Source: Symbiodinium sp. CCMP2592 (lineage: Eukaryota; Sar; Dinophyceae; Suessiales; Symbiodiniaceae). From it: DNA of 64,000 bases. Shown here piece after piece: positions 49,790 to 60,440 of this stretch. The translations under genes and the position numbers were made by a program. Within the stretch, counting starts at the first letter, position 1. The number at the start of each line of letters is the position of its first letter. The notes under the pieces were generated by a model. The model saw nothing but the letters and a program-made list of their open reading frames with translations, searched no databases and was not told the DNA's origin. Where the stretch lies: positions 369,501 to 433,500 of the forward strand of contig CAJNDT010005870.1 in NCBI GenBank assembly GCA_905221615.1, in the 5' to 3' direction.

Positions 49790-50036
49790 GCGTGCGTGGT
49801 GCCGTGAGGGCAACGCCCAAGTTCCAGTTCCAGAGGTTGAGCATGGTTGAGCCCAGCTCAATTTCTCTTGCCACAGAGCTTGCTCGAGATCCGATAAAGC
49901 GACTGACATTTTGGAGTTGAGAAGGTCCAGGTCTCTGAATGCAGTGGCTCTTGTTTTGGGCTCTGTGCTGTTCTCATGCTAAGGGCCGGTCGAGCTTCGG
50001 CATTGGCCTTTCACCCAATTTAGGAGTAGTGCATGC

Positions 50037-50040
50037 GCGC

Positions 50041-50104
<64 letters not shown>

Positions 50105-50110
50105 CTATCT
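50037..50110. repeat. (TA)n microsatellite in array spacer 1
   Basis: Follows GCATGCGCGC. TA runs broken by CACACATA and CTAT words. Counterparts of other lengths lie at 53537-53560, 56967-56990 and 60422-60440. Confidence 0.95.
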
Positions 50111-50766
50111 ATCATGTGCTCTCTGCTGCTTTGTCCGAAGGTGCGGCTGGCCAATAGTACCCACGAGAGTGTTTCCATGCGACAATCTGCGCGCAGCGCG
50201 CCTGTGCCGCAAATGCATGTTCTGCGACGATGCCTCTAGCGGTGTGGTCTGTTGTAGATGATCTACAGTAGATGCAGAGGGCTGCAGAACAGTGGAACGG
50301 TGGGAAGTTGGTCACATCACAGAGAAGGATATTGCACCGCTGTTCCATGCCGAGTTCCTGGGCACACAGAGAGTGCGACACAATGCGCACCAGCCCTAGC
50401 GGACTCATGTTTCAAGTTTTATAAGGATAGCGCTTGCGAGCGCAATCGCGAGGCTTTGGGCACGTCTGGCTGGTCTTCCCATGCGCAAATCTGTTTGGAC
50501 GAAGATAGTTTGCTTGACTCAGACATGCCTGCAAATTGATGTTGCGCTGCGCAACCTGTCAGCCGCCGGATTTTCCTACCCGTGCGGCACTGTCGACCCG
50601 TTTCAAGACTTCCTTCCGGCAGTGTGGCTAAGTGTTCTGCATGTCGTCATGGTCGCGAAGTGCTCCGAGAACGATTGCTTCGTGACACATGTGTGACATC
50701 ACTTCACCGCATGGCCAGAAGCTATTTGGGCTTAAGCTGCCGCACCCCACTCTCCAGAGCGACGTC

Positions 50767-53285
50767 ATGGCGGGCAAGGGCCTTCTTTCGAACATTGGCA
50801 TCTGGGCCCCGCGGCCCAATTCTGGAGCCAACATGTGGTAGCACAACTTTCATTTAGCTCCATTTTTTGCTGGTGGAAGGAGGGTTTCAGTTAAACAGAA
50901 GTTGCTGCATTCAGGTGGCCGTCACTCTGGCGACATGGGCGATCTCCTGGCTGGTGGCTGCACCCGTAAGCTGCCACGAAGTGCCTGCATGCGCTAAGCA
51001 CTTGCAGAGTTACCCCGGGTACTACCACGTCATCTCTGCGGCAGCATTGGTGGCCATGCTGGGACACGAGGTATTGAGCCTCATTGCGACGTATATGGGA
51101 GCCCAGGAGACACAAGCCTTGGTGCCCCACCTCCAGAGCCGCTTTTTGCCCACCCTGCTGCTGGCTGTGATGTTTGGCGTGCTTGCGACGGCCGAGCGCC
51201 TCTTCTCACGTGCTGAGTGGACCATTGCGCATGTCATGCCGAGTGCGGACGGCCTCACCGCACCCGGTCGCCCGGTGTATACGATGCAGTACATGGAGTG
51301 GGGCATCAATGTTCCGATCATGCTGATCCTGTCCGGCTACTGCACGCTCGGGCGTCCCTTGCGCGAGGTGTCGAGGCCACTGATCGTCACCAACGTGTAT
51401 GTGATCTTGTGCTGGGTGGCCACCGCAACTGAGAGCGCCTTCCTGAAGTGGTTTCTGATCGGGGTTTCTTTTGCCATGTATGCCTGGGCCTCTTATGACA
51501 TGCTGAACTGGTGCTCTGCCTATGAGCGCACAGCTCCGGCAGATTTGCCAAGCCGCGGCCTACGACCCTTCCTGTCTTCTGGCCTCGTTGCGCACCTTCT
51601 GTTGTATGGCGTGGTCTACATGGCATCAGTGATGGGTGTCATGGACGCACACACGGAGCGCAAGTCCTTCTTTGCTTTGACCTTCGGAGCCAAGCTCGCC
51701 TACAGCGCGGCTTTCGTCTTCATCCGAGCGGATGAATACCACAAGACCCTGACCGACGTGCTGCGAAAGGTAAGTGTGAGCAACGTCGGTATGATCAGCA
51801 TTCTCAGAGGAAGTTTTGACATCATTCTTCCTTGCGTGCTGGATGCAGCTGGCCGTTGCAAGCTGCCGGATAAATATTCCGGCGACATGACGAAGCTGGA
51901 GAAGATCCTGGGATACGGCGTCTCTGGTGCAAATCTCAAGGACCTCTTGGCAGGAGAAGATCAGAAGAGTGACTTCTCAGCTTATGTCCGGAATGTGGTG
52001 CGCCAGGCTGATTGCCCACAGGCCTTCAATGCAGCAACCCTCTCGACACAGGGAGTGTGGAGCTGTGACTCTGGAGCCATGCCTCCTATCGCTCAGGTGC
52101 TGCACAGCAAAATCCAGCAGAAGTCCAGTCAAAAGCTCAACACCACGCTCCACCTCTCCGTAGTGCCGCGCTCTGCGCTGAGTTTGGGCAAGGAGAGGCA
52201 GCTGGTGGCCGCCTTCCAGATCTCCAGTCCCGAGAGCTTGAACGAGGAGGAGCCTGCAGCCGCAACGAACTTCGCAACGTTCAAAGCAGGCCAAAGCTCT
52301 GTGGGATCCACTACCAATCCCAGCAGTGATGAGGGCTCATCCCATGGCATTGTCGCTAACCTCGCAGATCTCACGAAGCTTGGTGCATCGGCGATGCTTG
52401 GAAACACCCCGGAGGTCACCGACGAGGCCAGCAACTACTTCGGCCACACTCTCACTTCTGCGGAGACTCGCCTGAATCTGCAAGAGCGTTTTGCGGAGAT
52501 GAGTCAAGCATACTTGCCATGTCCAAAGAGTTGCAGGCCTGCCCTATCTAGAATGCCACCCACTCTCTCCCAGTGATTCCCAGTCTGATTCCCAGTCCCT
52601 CCCAACACCTAAGGAGACCATGTCGCATTTGGGCGCCTTTGCACAGCAACAGGTGGCCGTGGGTGCCGTGGCTTTCGACGCTCGCATCGTGGGTGTTTGG
52701 GAAGGCAACGTGGCTAAGGCCCTGGGTGGCTATCGCCAGCGTATCGAGTTCCTCAACGATTGCTTGCATGCGAACGTCACCGTCATGGGGCAGACTCTCT
52801 CAGCTGTCTTCCGCATGGATGCGTCCAAGGGCCATCTGGACATTGAAGTGCTCCCAAGCGGAAGCAGCTGCCCGCCACCGGCCATCCCCTACATCTTCAA
52901 GTTCCAGGACGGCTGCTTGCACCTCTGCGGGCCGGGGACCTCCAGCCTGAAGCGACCACAAAGCTTCGATGGCCCCGGGCTCTGCATCATGGAGCGCGTG
53001 CAGAAGTTTGTGGAGCCTGCGGCGCCGCGCTCGCAGCGTTCCTTGGCGCCCGAGCTTGAGCCTGACCCAGAGTTCTTCAGCCGCCACACCACCGAAGAGA
53101 CGAAATCTCAGGCCTCGATGCACTCCACACGCCTCAAGGAGGAGCTGAACCAATTGGGACAGGGCCAGGTTCCGAAGGCCTACAGTCCGAAGCTCTTCAG
53201 CTGGATTGAAGAACAGCCCGCAGTGGCCGCTTCTGCTTTGGTCGCCATGACTAGTGCTGTCATCGCGCTGCGCAAGTCGCTCTGA
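50767..53285 (+). CDS. Rhodopsin-PAS-lipocalin-like protein, copy 2 (frame-split, B variant)
   Basis: Exon 1 from ATG 50767, main frame from 50915. The rhodopsin and PAS-like parts are intact, but the frame stops at 52576 and the barrel continues in another frame (open from 52620, MSHLGAFAQQQ). The cause is a central block in which CTGCAAGAGCG is followed by TTTTGCGGAGATGA, 13 bases longer than copies 1 and 3. Removing 52503-52536 as a GT-AG intron gives LQERFAEMSLPYLECHP and restores the downstream frame exactly. A tandem 12-base insertion adds SDSQ. So this is either a spliced functional gene, a gene with two products, or a frameshifted pseudogene. The rest is as conserved as in the open copies, which favours function. 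Confidence 0.7.
52503..52536 (+). other. Candidate 34-nt GT-AG mini-intron in copy 2
   Basis: Begins GTCAAG and ends TTGCAG before GCC, so the acceptor fits the AG-G pattern of this genome. Length 34 is one more than a multiple of three, so retention truncates the protein and removal restores the barrel frame. Confidence 0.5.
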
Positions 53286-53531
53286 GCGTGCGTGGTGCCG
53301 TGAGGGCAACGCCCAAGTTCCAGTTCCAGAGGTTGAGCATGGTTGAGCCCAGCTCAATTTCTCTTGCCACAGAGCTTGCTCGAGATCCGATAAAGCGACT
53401 GACATTTTGGAGTTGAGAAGGTCCAGGTCTCTGAATGCAGTGGCTCTTGTTGCGGGCTCTGTGCTGTTCTCATGCTAAGGGCCGGTCGAGCTTCGGCATT
53501 GGCCCTTCACCCAATTTAGGAGTAGTGCATG

Positions 53532-53536
<5 letters not shown>

Positions 53537-53560
<24 letters not shown>
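53537..53560. repeat. (TA)n microsatellite in array spacer 2
   Basis: Pure TA run, shorter than in spacer 1, in the same relative position after GCATGCGCGC. Confidence 0.95.
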
Positions 53561-53562
<2 letters not shown>

Positions 53563-54217
53563 CATATGCTCTCTGCTGCTTTGTCCGAAGGTGCGGCTGG
53601 CCAATAGTACCCACGAGAGTGTTTCCATGCGACAATCTGCGCGCAGCGCGCCTGTGCCGCAAATGCATGTTCTGCGACGATGCCTCTAGCGGTGTGGCCT
53701 GTTGTAGATGATCTACAGTAGATGCAGAGGGCTGCAGAACAGTGGAATAGGTGGGAAGTTGGTCACATCACAGAGAAGGATATTGCACCGCTGTTCCATG
53801 CCGAGTTCCTGGGCACACAGAGAGTGCGACACAATGCGCACCAGCCCTAGCGGACTCATGTTTCAAGTTTTATAAGGATAGCGCTTGCGAGCGCAATCGC
53901 GAGGCTTTGGGCACGTCTGGCTGGTCTTCCCATCTGCAAATCTGTTTGGACGAAGATAGTTTGCTTGACTCAGACATGCCTGCAAATTGATGTTGCGCTG
54001 CGCAGCCCGTCAGCCGCTGGATTTTCCTACCCGTGCGGCACTGTCGACCCGTTTCAAGACTTCCTTCCGGCAGTGTGGCTAAGTGTTCTGCATGTCGCCA
54101 TGGTCGCGAAGTGCTCCGAGAACGATTGCTTCGTGACACATGTGTGACATCACTTCACCGCATGACCAGAAGCTATTTGGGCTTAAGCTGCCGCACCCCA
54201 CTCTCCAGAGCGACGTC

Positions 54218-56711
54218 ATGGCGGGCAAGGGCCTTCTTTCGAACATTGGCATCTGGGCCCCGCGGCCCAATTCTGGAGCCAACATGTGGTAGCACAACTT
54301 TCATTTAGCTCCATTTTTTGCTGGTGGAAGGAGGGTTTCAGTTAAACAGAAGTTGCTGCATTCAGGTGGCCGTCACTCTGGCGACATGGGCGATCTCCTG
54401 GCTGGTGGCTGCACCCGTAAGCTGCCACGAAGTGCCTGCATGCGCTAAGCACTTGCAGAGTTACCCCGGGTACTACCACGTCATCTCTGCGGCAGCATTG
54501 GTGGCCATGCTGGGACACGAGGTATTGAGCCTCATTGCGACGTATATGGGAGCCCAGGAGACACAAGCCTTGGTGCCCCACCTCCAGAGCCGCTTTTTGC
54601 CCACCCTGCTGCTGGCTGTGATGTTTGGCGTGCTTGCGACGGCCGAGCGCCTCTTCTCACGTGCTGAGTGGACCATTGCGCATGTCATGCCGAGTGCGGA
54701 CGGCCTCACCGCACCCGGTCGCCCGGTGTATACGATGCAGTACATGGAGTGGGGCATCAATGTTCCGATCATGCTGATCCTGTCCGGCTACTGCACGCTC
54801 GGGCGTCCCTTGCGCGAGGTGTCGAGGCCACTGATCGTCACCAACGTGTATGTGATCTTGTGCTGGGTGGCCACCGCAACTGAGAGCGCCTTCCTGAAGT
54901 GGTTTCTGATCGGGGTTTCTTTTGCCATGTATGCCTGGGCCTCTTATGACATGCTGAACTGGTGCTCTGCCTATGAGCGCACAGCTCCGGCAGATCTGCC
55001 AAGCCGCGGCCTACGACCCTTCCTGTCTTCTGGCCTCGTTGCGCACCTTCTGTTGTATGGCGTGGTCTACATGGCATCAGTGATGGGTGTCATGGACGCA
55101 CACACGGAGCGCAAGTCCTTCTTTGCTTTGACCTTCGGAGCCAAGCTCGCCTACAGCGCGGCTTTCGTCTTCATCCGAGCGGATGAATACCACAAGACCC
55201 TGACCGACGTGCTGCGAAAGGTAAGTGTGAGCAACGTCGGTATGATCAGCATTCTCAGAGGAAGTTTTGACATCATTCTTCCTTGCGTGCTGGATGCAGC
55301 CGGCCGGTGCAAGCTGCCGGATAAATATTCCGGCGACATGACGAAGCTGGAGAAGATCCTGGGATATGGCGTCTCTGGTGCAAATCTCAAGGACCTCTTG
55401 GCAGGAGAAGATCAGAAGAGTGACTTCTCAGCTTATGTCCGGAATGTGGTGCGCCAGGCTGATTGCCCACAGGCCTTCAATGCAGCAACCCTCTCGACAC
55501 AGGGAGTGTGGAGCTGTGACTCTGGAGCCATGCCTCCTATCGCTCAGGTGCTGCACAGCAAAATCCAGCAGAAGTCCAGTCAAAAGCTCAACACCACGCT
55601 CCACCTCTCCGTGGTGCCGCGCTCTGCGCTGAGTTTGGGCAAGGAGAGGCAGCTGGTGGCCGCCTTCCAGATCTCCAGTCCCGAGAGCTTGAACGAGGAG
55701 GAGCCTGCAGCCGCAACGAACTTCGCAACGTTCAAAGCAGGCCAAAGCTCTGTGGGATCCACTACCAATCCCAGCAGTGATGAGGGCTCATCCCATGGCA
55801 TTGTCGCTAACCTCGCAGATCTCACGAAGCTTGGTGCATCGGCGATGCTTGGAAACACCCCGGAGGTCACCGACGAGGCCAGCAACTACTTCGGCCACAC
55901 TCTCACTTCTGCGGAGACTCGCCTGAATCTGCAAGGGCGTTTCAAGCATACTTGCCATGTCCAAAGAGTTGCAGGCCTGCCCTATCTAGAATGCCACCCA
56001 CTCTCTCCCAGTGATTCCCAGTCCCTCCCAACACCTAAGGAGACCATGTCGCATTTGGGCGCCTTTGCACAGCAACAGGTGGCCGTGGGTGCCGTGGCTT
56101 TCGACGCTCGCATCGTGGGTGTTTGGGAAGGCAACGTGGCTAAGGCCTTGGGTGGCTATCGCCAGCGTATCGAGTTCCTCAACGATTGCTTGCATGCGAA
56201 CGTCACCGTCATGGGGCAGACTCTCTCAGCTGTCTTCCGCATGGATGCGTCCAAGGGCCATCTGGACATTGAAGTGCTCCCAAGCGGAAGCAGCTGCCCG
56301 CCACCGGCCATCCCCTACATCTTCAAGTTCCAGGACGGCTGCTTGCACCTCTGCGGGCCGGGGACCTCCAGCCTGAAGCGACCACAAAGCTTCGATGGCC
56401 CCGGGCTCTGCATCATGGAGCGCGTGCAGAAGTTTGTGGAGCCTGCGGCGCCGCGCTCGCAGCGTTCCTTCGCGCCCGAGCTTGAGCCTGACCCAGAGTT
56501 CTTCAGCCGCCACACCACCGAAGAGACGAAATCTCAGGCCTCGATGCACTCCACACGCCTCAAGGAGGAGCTGAACCAATTGGGACAGGGCCAGGTTCCG
56601 AAGGCCTACAGTCCGAAGCTCTTCAGCTGGATTGAAGAACAGCCCGCAGTGGCCGCTTCTGCTTTGGTCGCCATGACTAGTGCTGTCATCGCGCTGCGCA
56701 AGTCGCTCTGA
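54218..56711 (+). CDS. Rhodopsin-PAS-lipocalin-like protein, copy 3 (open frame)
   Basis: The cleanest copy. Main exon 54366-56711 is open throughout, with the A-type centre (LQGRFKHTCHVQRVAGLPY), so no mini-intron is needed. Exon 1 at 54218 reads MAGKGLLSNIGIWAPRPNSG and is conserved in all four units. The intron between has the acceptor ATTCAG before GTGGCC. The alternative upstream ATG at 54318 would extend the frame through what I read as intron sequence. Copy 3 shares Phe in RSFAPELEP and several silent sites with copy 4, yet shares the centre with copy 1. With exon 1 the product is about 803 residues. Confidence 0.85.
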
Positions 56712-56966
56712 GCGTGCGTGGTGCCGTGAGGGCAACGCCCAAGTTCCAGTTCCAGAGGTTGAGCATGGTTGAGCCCAGCTCAATTTCTCTTGCCACAGAG
56801 CTTGCTCGAGATCCGATAAAGCGACTGACATTTTGGAGTTGAGAAGGTCCAGGTCTCTGAATGCAGTGGCTCTTGTTGCGGGCTCTGTGCTGTTCTCATG
56901 CTAAGGGCCGGTCGAGCTTCGGCATTGGCCCTTCACCCAATGTAGGAGTAGTGCATGCATGCATGT

Positions 56967-56990
56967 GTATATATATATATATACATATAT
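56967..56990. repeat. (TA)n microsatellite in array spacer 3
   Basis: Short TA run after GCATGCATGCATGTG. This leading word differs from spacers 1 and 2 (GCATGCGCGC) and is shared with the array end at 60410. Confidence 0.95.
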
Positions 56991-57647
56991 ATCATGTGCT
57001 CTCTGCTGCTTTGTCCGAAGGTGCGGCTGGCCAATAGTACCCACGAGAGTGTTTCCATGCGACAATCTGCGCGCAGCGCGCCTGTACCGCAAATGCATGT
57101 TCTGCGACGATGCCTTTAGCGGTGTGGCTTGTTGTAGATGATCTACAGTAGATGCAGAGGGCTGCAGAACAGTGGAATAGGTGGGAAGTTGGTCACATCA
57201 CAGAGAAGGATATTGCACCGCTGTTCCATGCCGAGTTCCTGGGCACACAGAGAGTGCGACACAATGCGCACCAGCCCTAGAGGACTCATGTTTCAAGTTT
57301 TATAAGGATAGCGCTTGCGAGCGCAATCGCGAGGCTTTGGGCACGTCTGGCTGGTCTTCCCATCCGCAAATCTGTTTGGACGAAGATAGTTTGCTTGACT
57401 CAGACATGCCTGCAAATTGATGTTGCGCTGCACAACCCGTCAGCCGCTGGATTTTCCTACCCGTGCGGCACTGTCGACCCGTTTCAAGACTTCCTTCCGG
57501 CAGTGCGGCTAAGTGTTCTGCATGTCGTCATGGTCGCGACGTGCTCCGAGAACGATTGCTTCGTGACACATGTGTGACATCACTTCACCGCATGACCAGA
57601 AGCTATTTGGGCTTAAGCTGCCGCACCCCACTCTCCAGAGCGACATC

Positions 57648-60166
57648 ATGGCGGGCAAAGGCCTTCTTTCGAACATTGGCATCTGGGCCCCGCGGCCCAA
57701 TTCTGGAGCCAACATGTGGTAGCACAACTTTCATTTAGCTCCATTTTTTGCTGGTGGAAGGAGGGTTTCAGCTAAACAGAAGTTGCTGCATTCAGGTGGC
57801 CGTCACCCTGGCGACATGGGCGATCTCCTGGCTGGTGGCTGCACCCGTAAGCTGCCACGAAGTGCCTGCATGCACTAAGCACTTGCAGAGTTACCCCGGG
57901 TACTACCACGTCATCTCTGCGGCAGCATTGGTAGCCATGCTGGGCCACGAGGTATTGAGCCTCATTGCGACGTATATGGGAGCCCAGGAGACACAAGCCT
58001 TGGTGCCCCACCTCCAGAGCCGCTTTTTGCCCACCCTGCTGCTGGCTGTGATGTTTGGCGTGCTTGCGACGGCCGAGCGCCTCTTCTCACGTGCTGAGTG
58101 GACCATTGCGCATGTCATGCCGAGTGCGGACGGCCTCACCGCACCCGGTCGCCCGGTGTATACGATGCAGTACATGGAGTGGGGCATCAATGTTCCGATC
58201 ATGCTGATCCTGTCCGGCTACTGCACGCTCGGGCGTCCCTTGCGCGAGGTGTCGAGGCCACTGATCGTCACCAACGTGTATGTGATCTTGTGCTGGGTGG
58301 CCACGGCAACTGAGAGCGCCTTCCTGAAGTGGTTTCTGATCGGGGTTTCTTTTGCCATGTATGCCTGGGCCTCTTATGACATGCTGAACTGGTGCTCTGC
58401 CTATGAGCGCACAGCTCCGGCAGATCTGCCAAGCCGCGGCCTACGACCCTTCCTGTCTTCTGGCCTCGTTGCGCACCTTCTGTTGTATGGCGTGGTCTAC
58501 ATGGCATCAGTGATGGGTGTCATGGACGCACACACGGAGCGCAAGTCCTTCTTTGCTTTGACCTTCGGAGCCAAGCTCGCTTACAGCGCGGCTTTCGTCT
58601 TCATCCGAGCGGATGAATACCACAAGACCCTGACCGACGTGCTGCGAAAGGTAAGTGTGAGCAACGTCGGTATGATCAGCATTCTCAGAGGAAGTTTTGA
58701 CATCATTCTTCCTTGCGTGCTGGATGCAGCTGGCCGTTGCAAGCTGCCGGATAAATATTCCGGCGACATGACGAAGCTGGAGAAGATCCTGGGATACGGC
58801 GTCTCTGGTGCAAATCTCAAGGACCTCTTGGCAGGAGAAGATCAGAAGAGTGACTTCTCAGCTTATGTCCGGAATGTGGTGCGCCAGGCTGATTGCCCAC
58901 AGGCCTTCAATGCAGCAACCCTCTCGACACAGGGAGTGTGGAGCTGTGACTCTGGAGCCATGCCTCCTATCGCTCAGGTGCTGCACAGCAAAATCCAGCA
59001 GAAGTCCAGTCAAAAGCTCAACACCACGCTCCACCTCTCCGTGGTGCCGCGCTCTGCGCTGAGTTTGGGCAAGGAGAGGCAGCTGGTGGCCGCCTTCCAG
59101 ATCTCCAGTCCCGAGAGCTTGAACGAGGAGGAGCCTGCAGCCGCAACGAACTTCGCAACGTTCAAAGCAGGCCAAAGCTCTGTGGGATCCACTACCAATC
59201 CCAGCAGTGATGAGGGCTCATCCCATGGCATTGTCGCTAACCTCGCAGATCTCACGAAGCTTGGTGCATCGGCGATGCTTGGAAACACCCCGGAGGTCAC
59301 CGACGAGGCCAGCAACTACTTCGGCCACACTCTCACTTCTGCGGAGACTCGCCTGAATCTGCAAGAGCGTTTTGCGGAGATGAGTCAAGCATACTTGCCA
59401 TGTCCAAAGAGTTGCAGGCCTGCCCTATCTAGAATGCCACCCACTCTCTCCCAGTGATTCCCAGTCTGATTCCCAGTCCCTCTCAACACCTAAGGAGACC
59501 ATGTCGCATTTGGGCGCCTTTGCACAGCAACAGGTGGCCGTGGGTGCCGTGGCTTTCGACGCTCGCATCGTGGGTGTTTGGGAAGGCAACGTGGCTAAGG
59601 CCCTGGGTGGCTATCGCCAGCGTATCGAGTTCCTCAACGATTGCTTGCATGCGAACGTCACCGTCATGGGGCAGACTCTCTCAGCTGTCTTCCGCATGGA
59701 TGCGTCCAAGGGCCATCTGGACATTGAAGTGCTCCCAAGCGGAAGCAGCTGCCCGCCACCGGCCATCCCCTACATCTTCAAGTTCCAGGACGGCTGCTTG
59801 CACCTCTGCGGGCCGGGGACCTCCAGCCTGAAGCGACCACAAAGCTTCGATGGCCCCGGGCTCTGCATCATGGAGCGCGTGCAGAAGTTTGTGGAGCCTG
59901 CGGCGCCGCGCTCGCAGCGTTCCTTCGCGCCCGAGCTTGAGCCTGACCCAGAGTTCTTCAGCCGCCACACCACCGAAGAGACGAAATCTCAGGCCTCGAT
60001 GCACTCCACACGCCTCAAGGAGGAGCTGAACCAATTGGGACAGGGCCAGGTTCCGAAGGCCTACAGTCCGAAGCTCTTCAGCTGGATTGAAGAACAGCCC
60101 GCAGTGGCCGCTTCTGCTTTGGTCGCCATGACTAGTGCTGTCATCGCGCTGCGCAAGTCGCTCTGA
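57648..60166 (+). CDS. Rhodopsin-PAS-lipocalin-like protein, copy 4 (frame-split, B variant)
   Basis: Exon 1 from ATG 57648, main frame from 57796, apparent stop at 59457, barrel frame open from 59501 to 60166. It carries the same B-type block and the same 12-base insertion as copy 2. The frame is restored by removing 59384-59417. One unique replacement changes ACAKH to ACTKH in the loop after the first helix. Sharing of two linked indels with copy 2, but of the RSFAPELEP site and spacer type with copy 3, points to exchange between copies. It is the last unit; the array breaks off 0.27 kb after its stop. Confidence 0.7.
59384..59417 (+). other. Candidate 34-nt GT-AG mini-intron in copy 4
   Basis: Identical in sequence and position to 52503-52536. 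Its retention in two array members without further decay argues against a simple dead frameshift. Confidence 0.5.
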
Positions 60167-60421
60167 GCGTGCGTGGTGCCGTGAGGGCAACGCCCAAGTT
60201 CCAGTTCCAGAGGTTGAGCATGGTTGAGCCCAGCTCAATTTCTCTTGCCACAGAGCTTGCTCGAGATCCGATAAAGCGACTGACATTTTGGAGTTGAGAA
60301 GGTCCAGGTCTCTGAATGCAGTGGCTCTTGTTGCGGGCTCTGTGCTGTTCTCATGCTAAGGGCCGGTCGAGCTTCGGCATTGGCCCTTCACCCAATGTAG
60401 GAGTAGTGCATGCATGCATGT

Positions 60422-60440
60422 GTATATATATATATATATG
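60422..60440. repeat. (TA)n run at the array end and composition boundary
   Basis: Homology to the array stops in this run. The next base on starts AT-rich sequence unrelated to the rest of the array. Confidence 0.9.

Larger units (their letters stand above)
47206..60440 (+). repeat. Tandem gene array: four units of about 3.45 kb
   Basis: Head-to-tail units, each holding one rhodopsin-PAS-barrel gene, a 3' region, a TA microsatellite and about 0.65 kb before the next start. Equivalent codons lie at 47444, 50915, 54366 and 57796, so periods are 3471, 3451 and 3430. Coding parts differ at only a few sites. Differences in period come mostly from the microsatellite and small indels. The left end fades near 47206 in divergent sequence; the right end stops abruptly inside the TA run at about 60440. 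Such same-strand arrays are typical of highly expressed dinoflagellate genes. Confidence 0.97.

Noticed and set aside
49304-49909. 201-codon minus-strand ORF repeated in every array unit
   Set aside because: It is the antisense shadow of the barrel-coding exon; its conservation follows from the sense gene.
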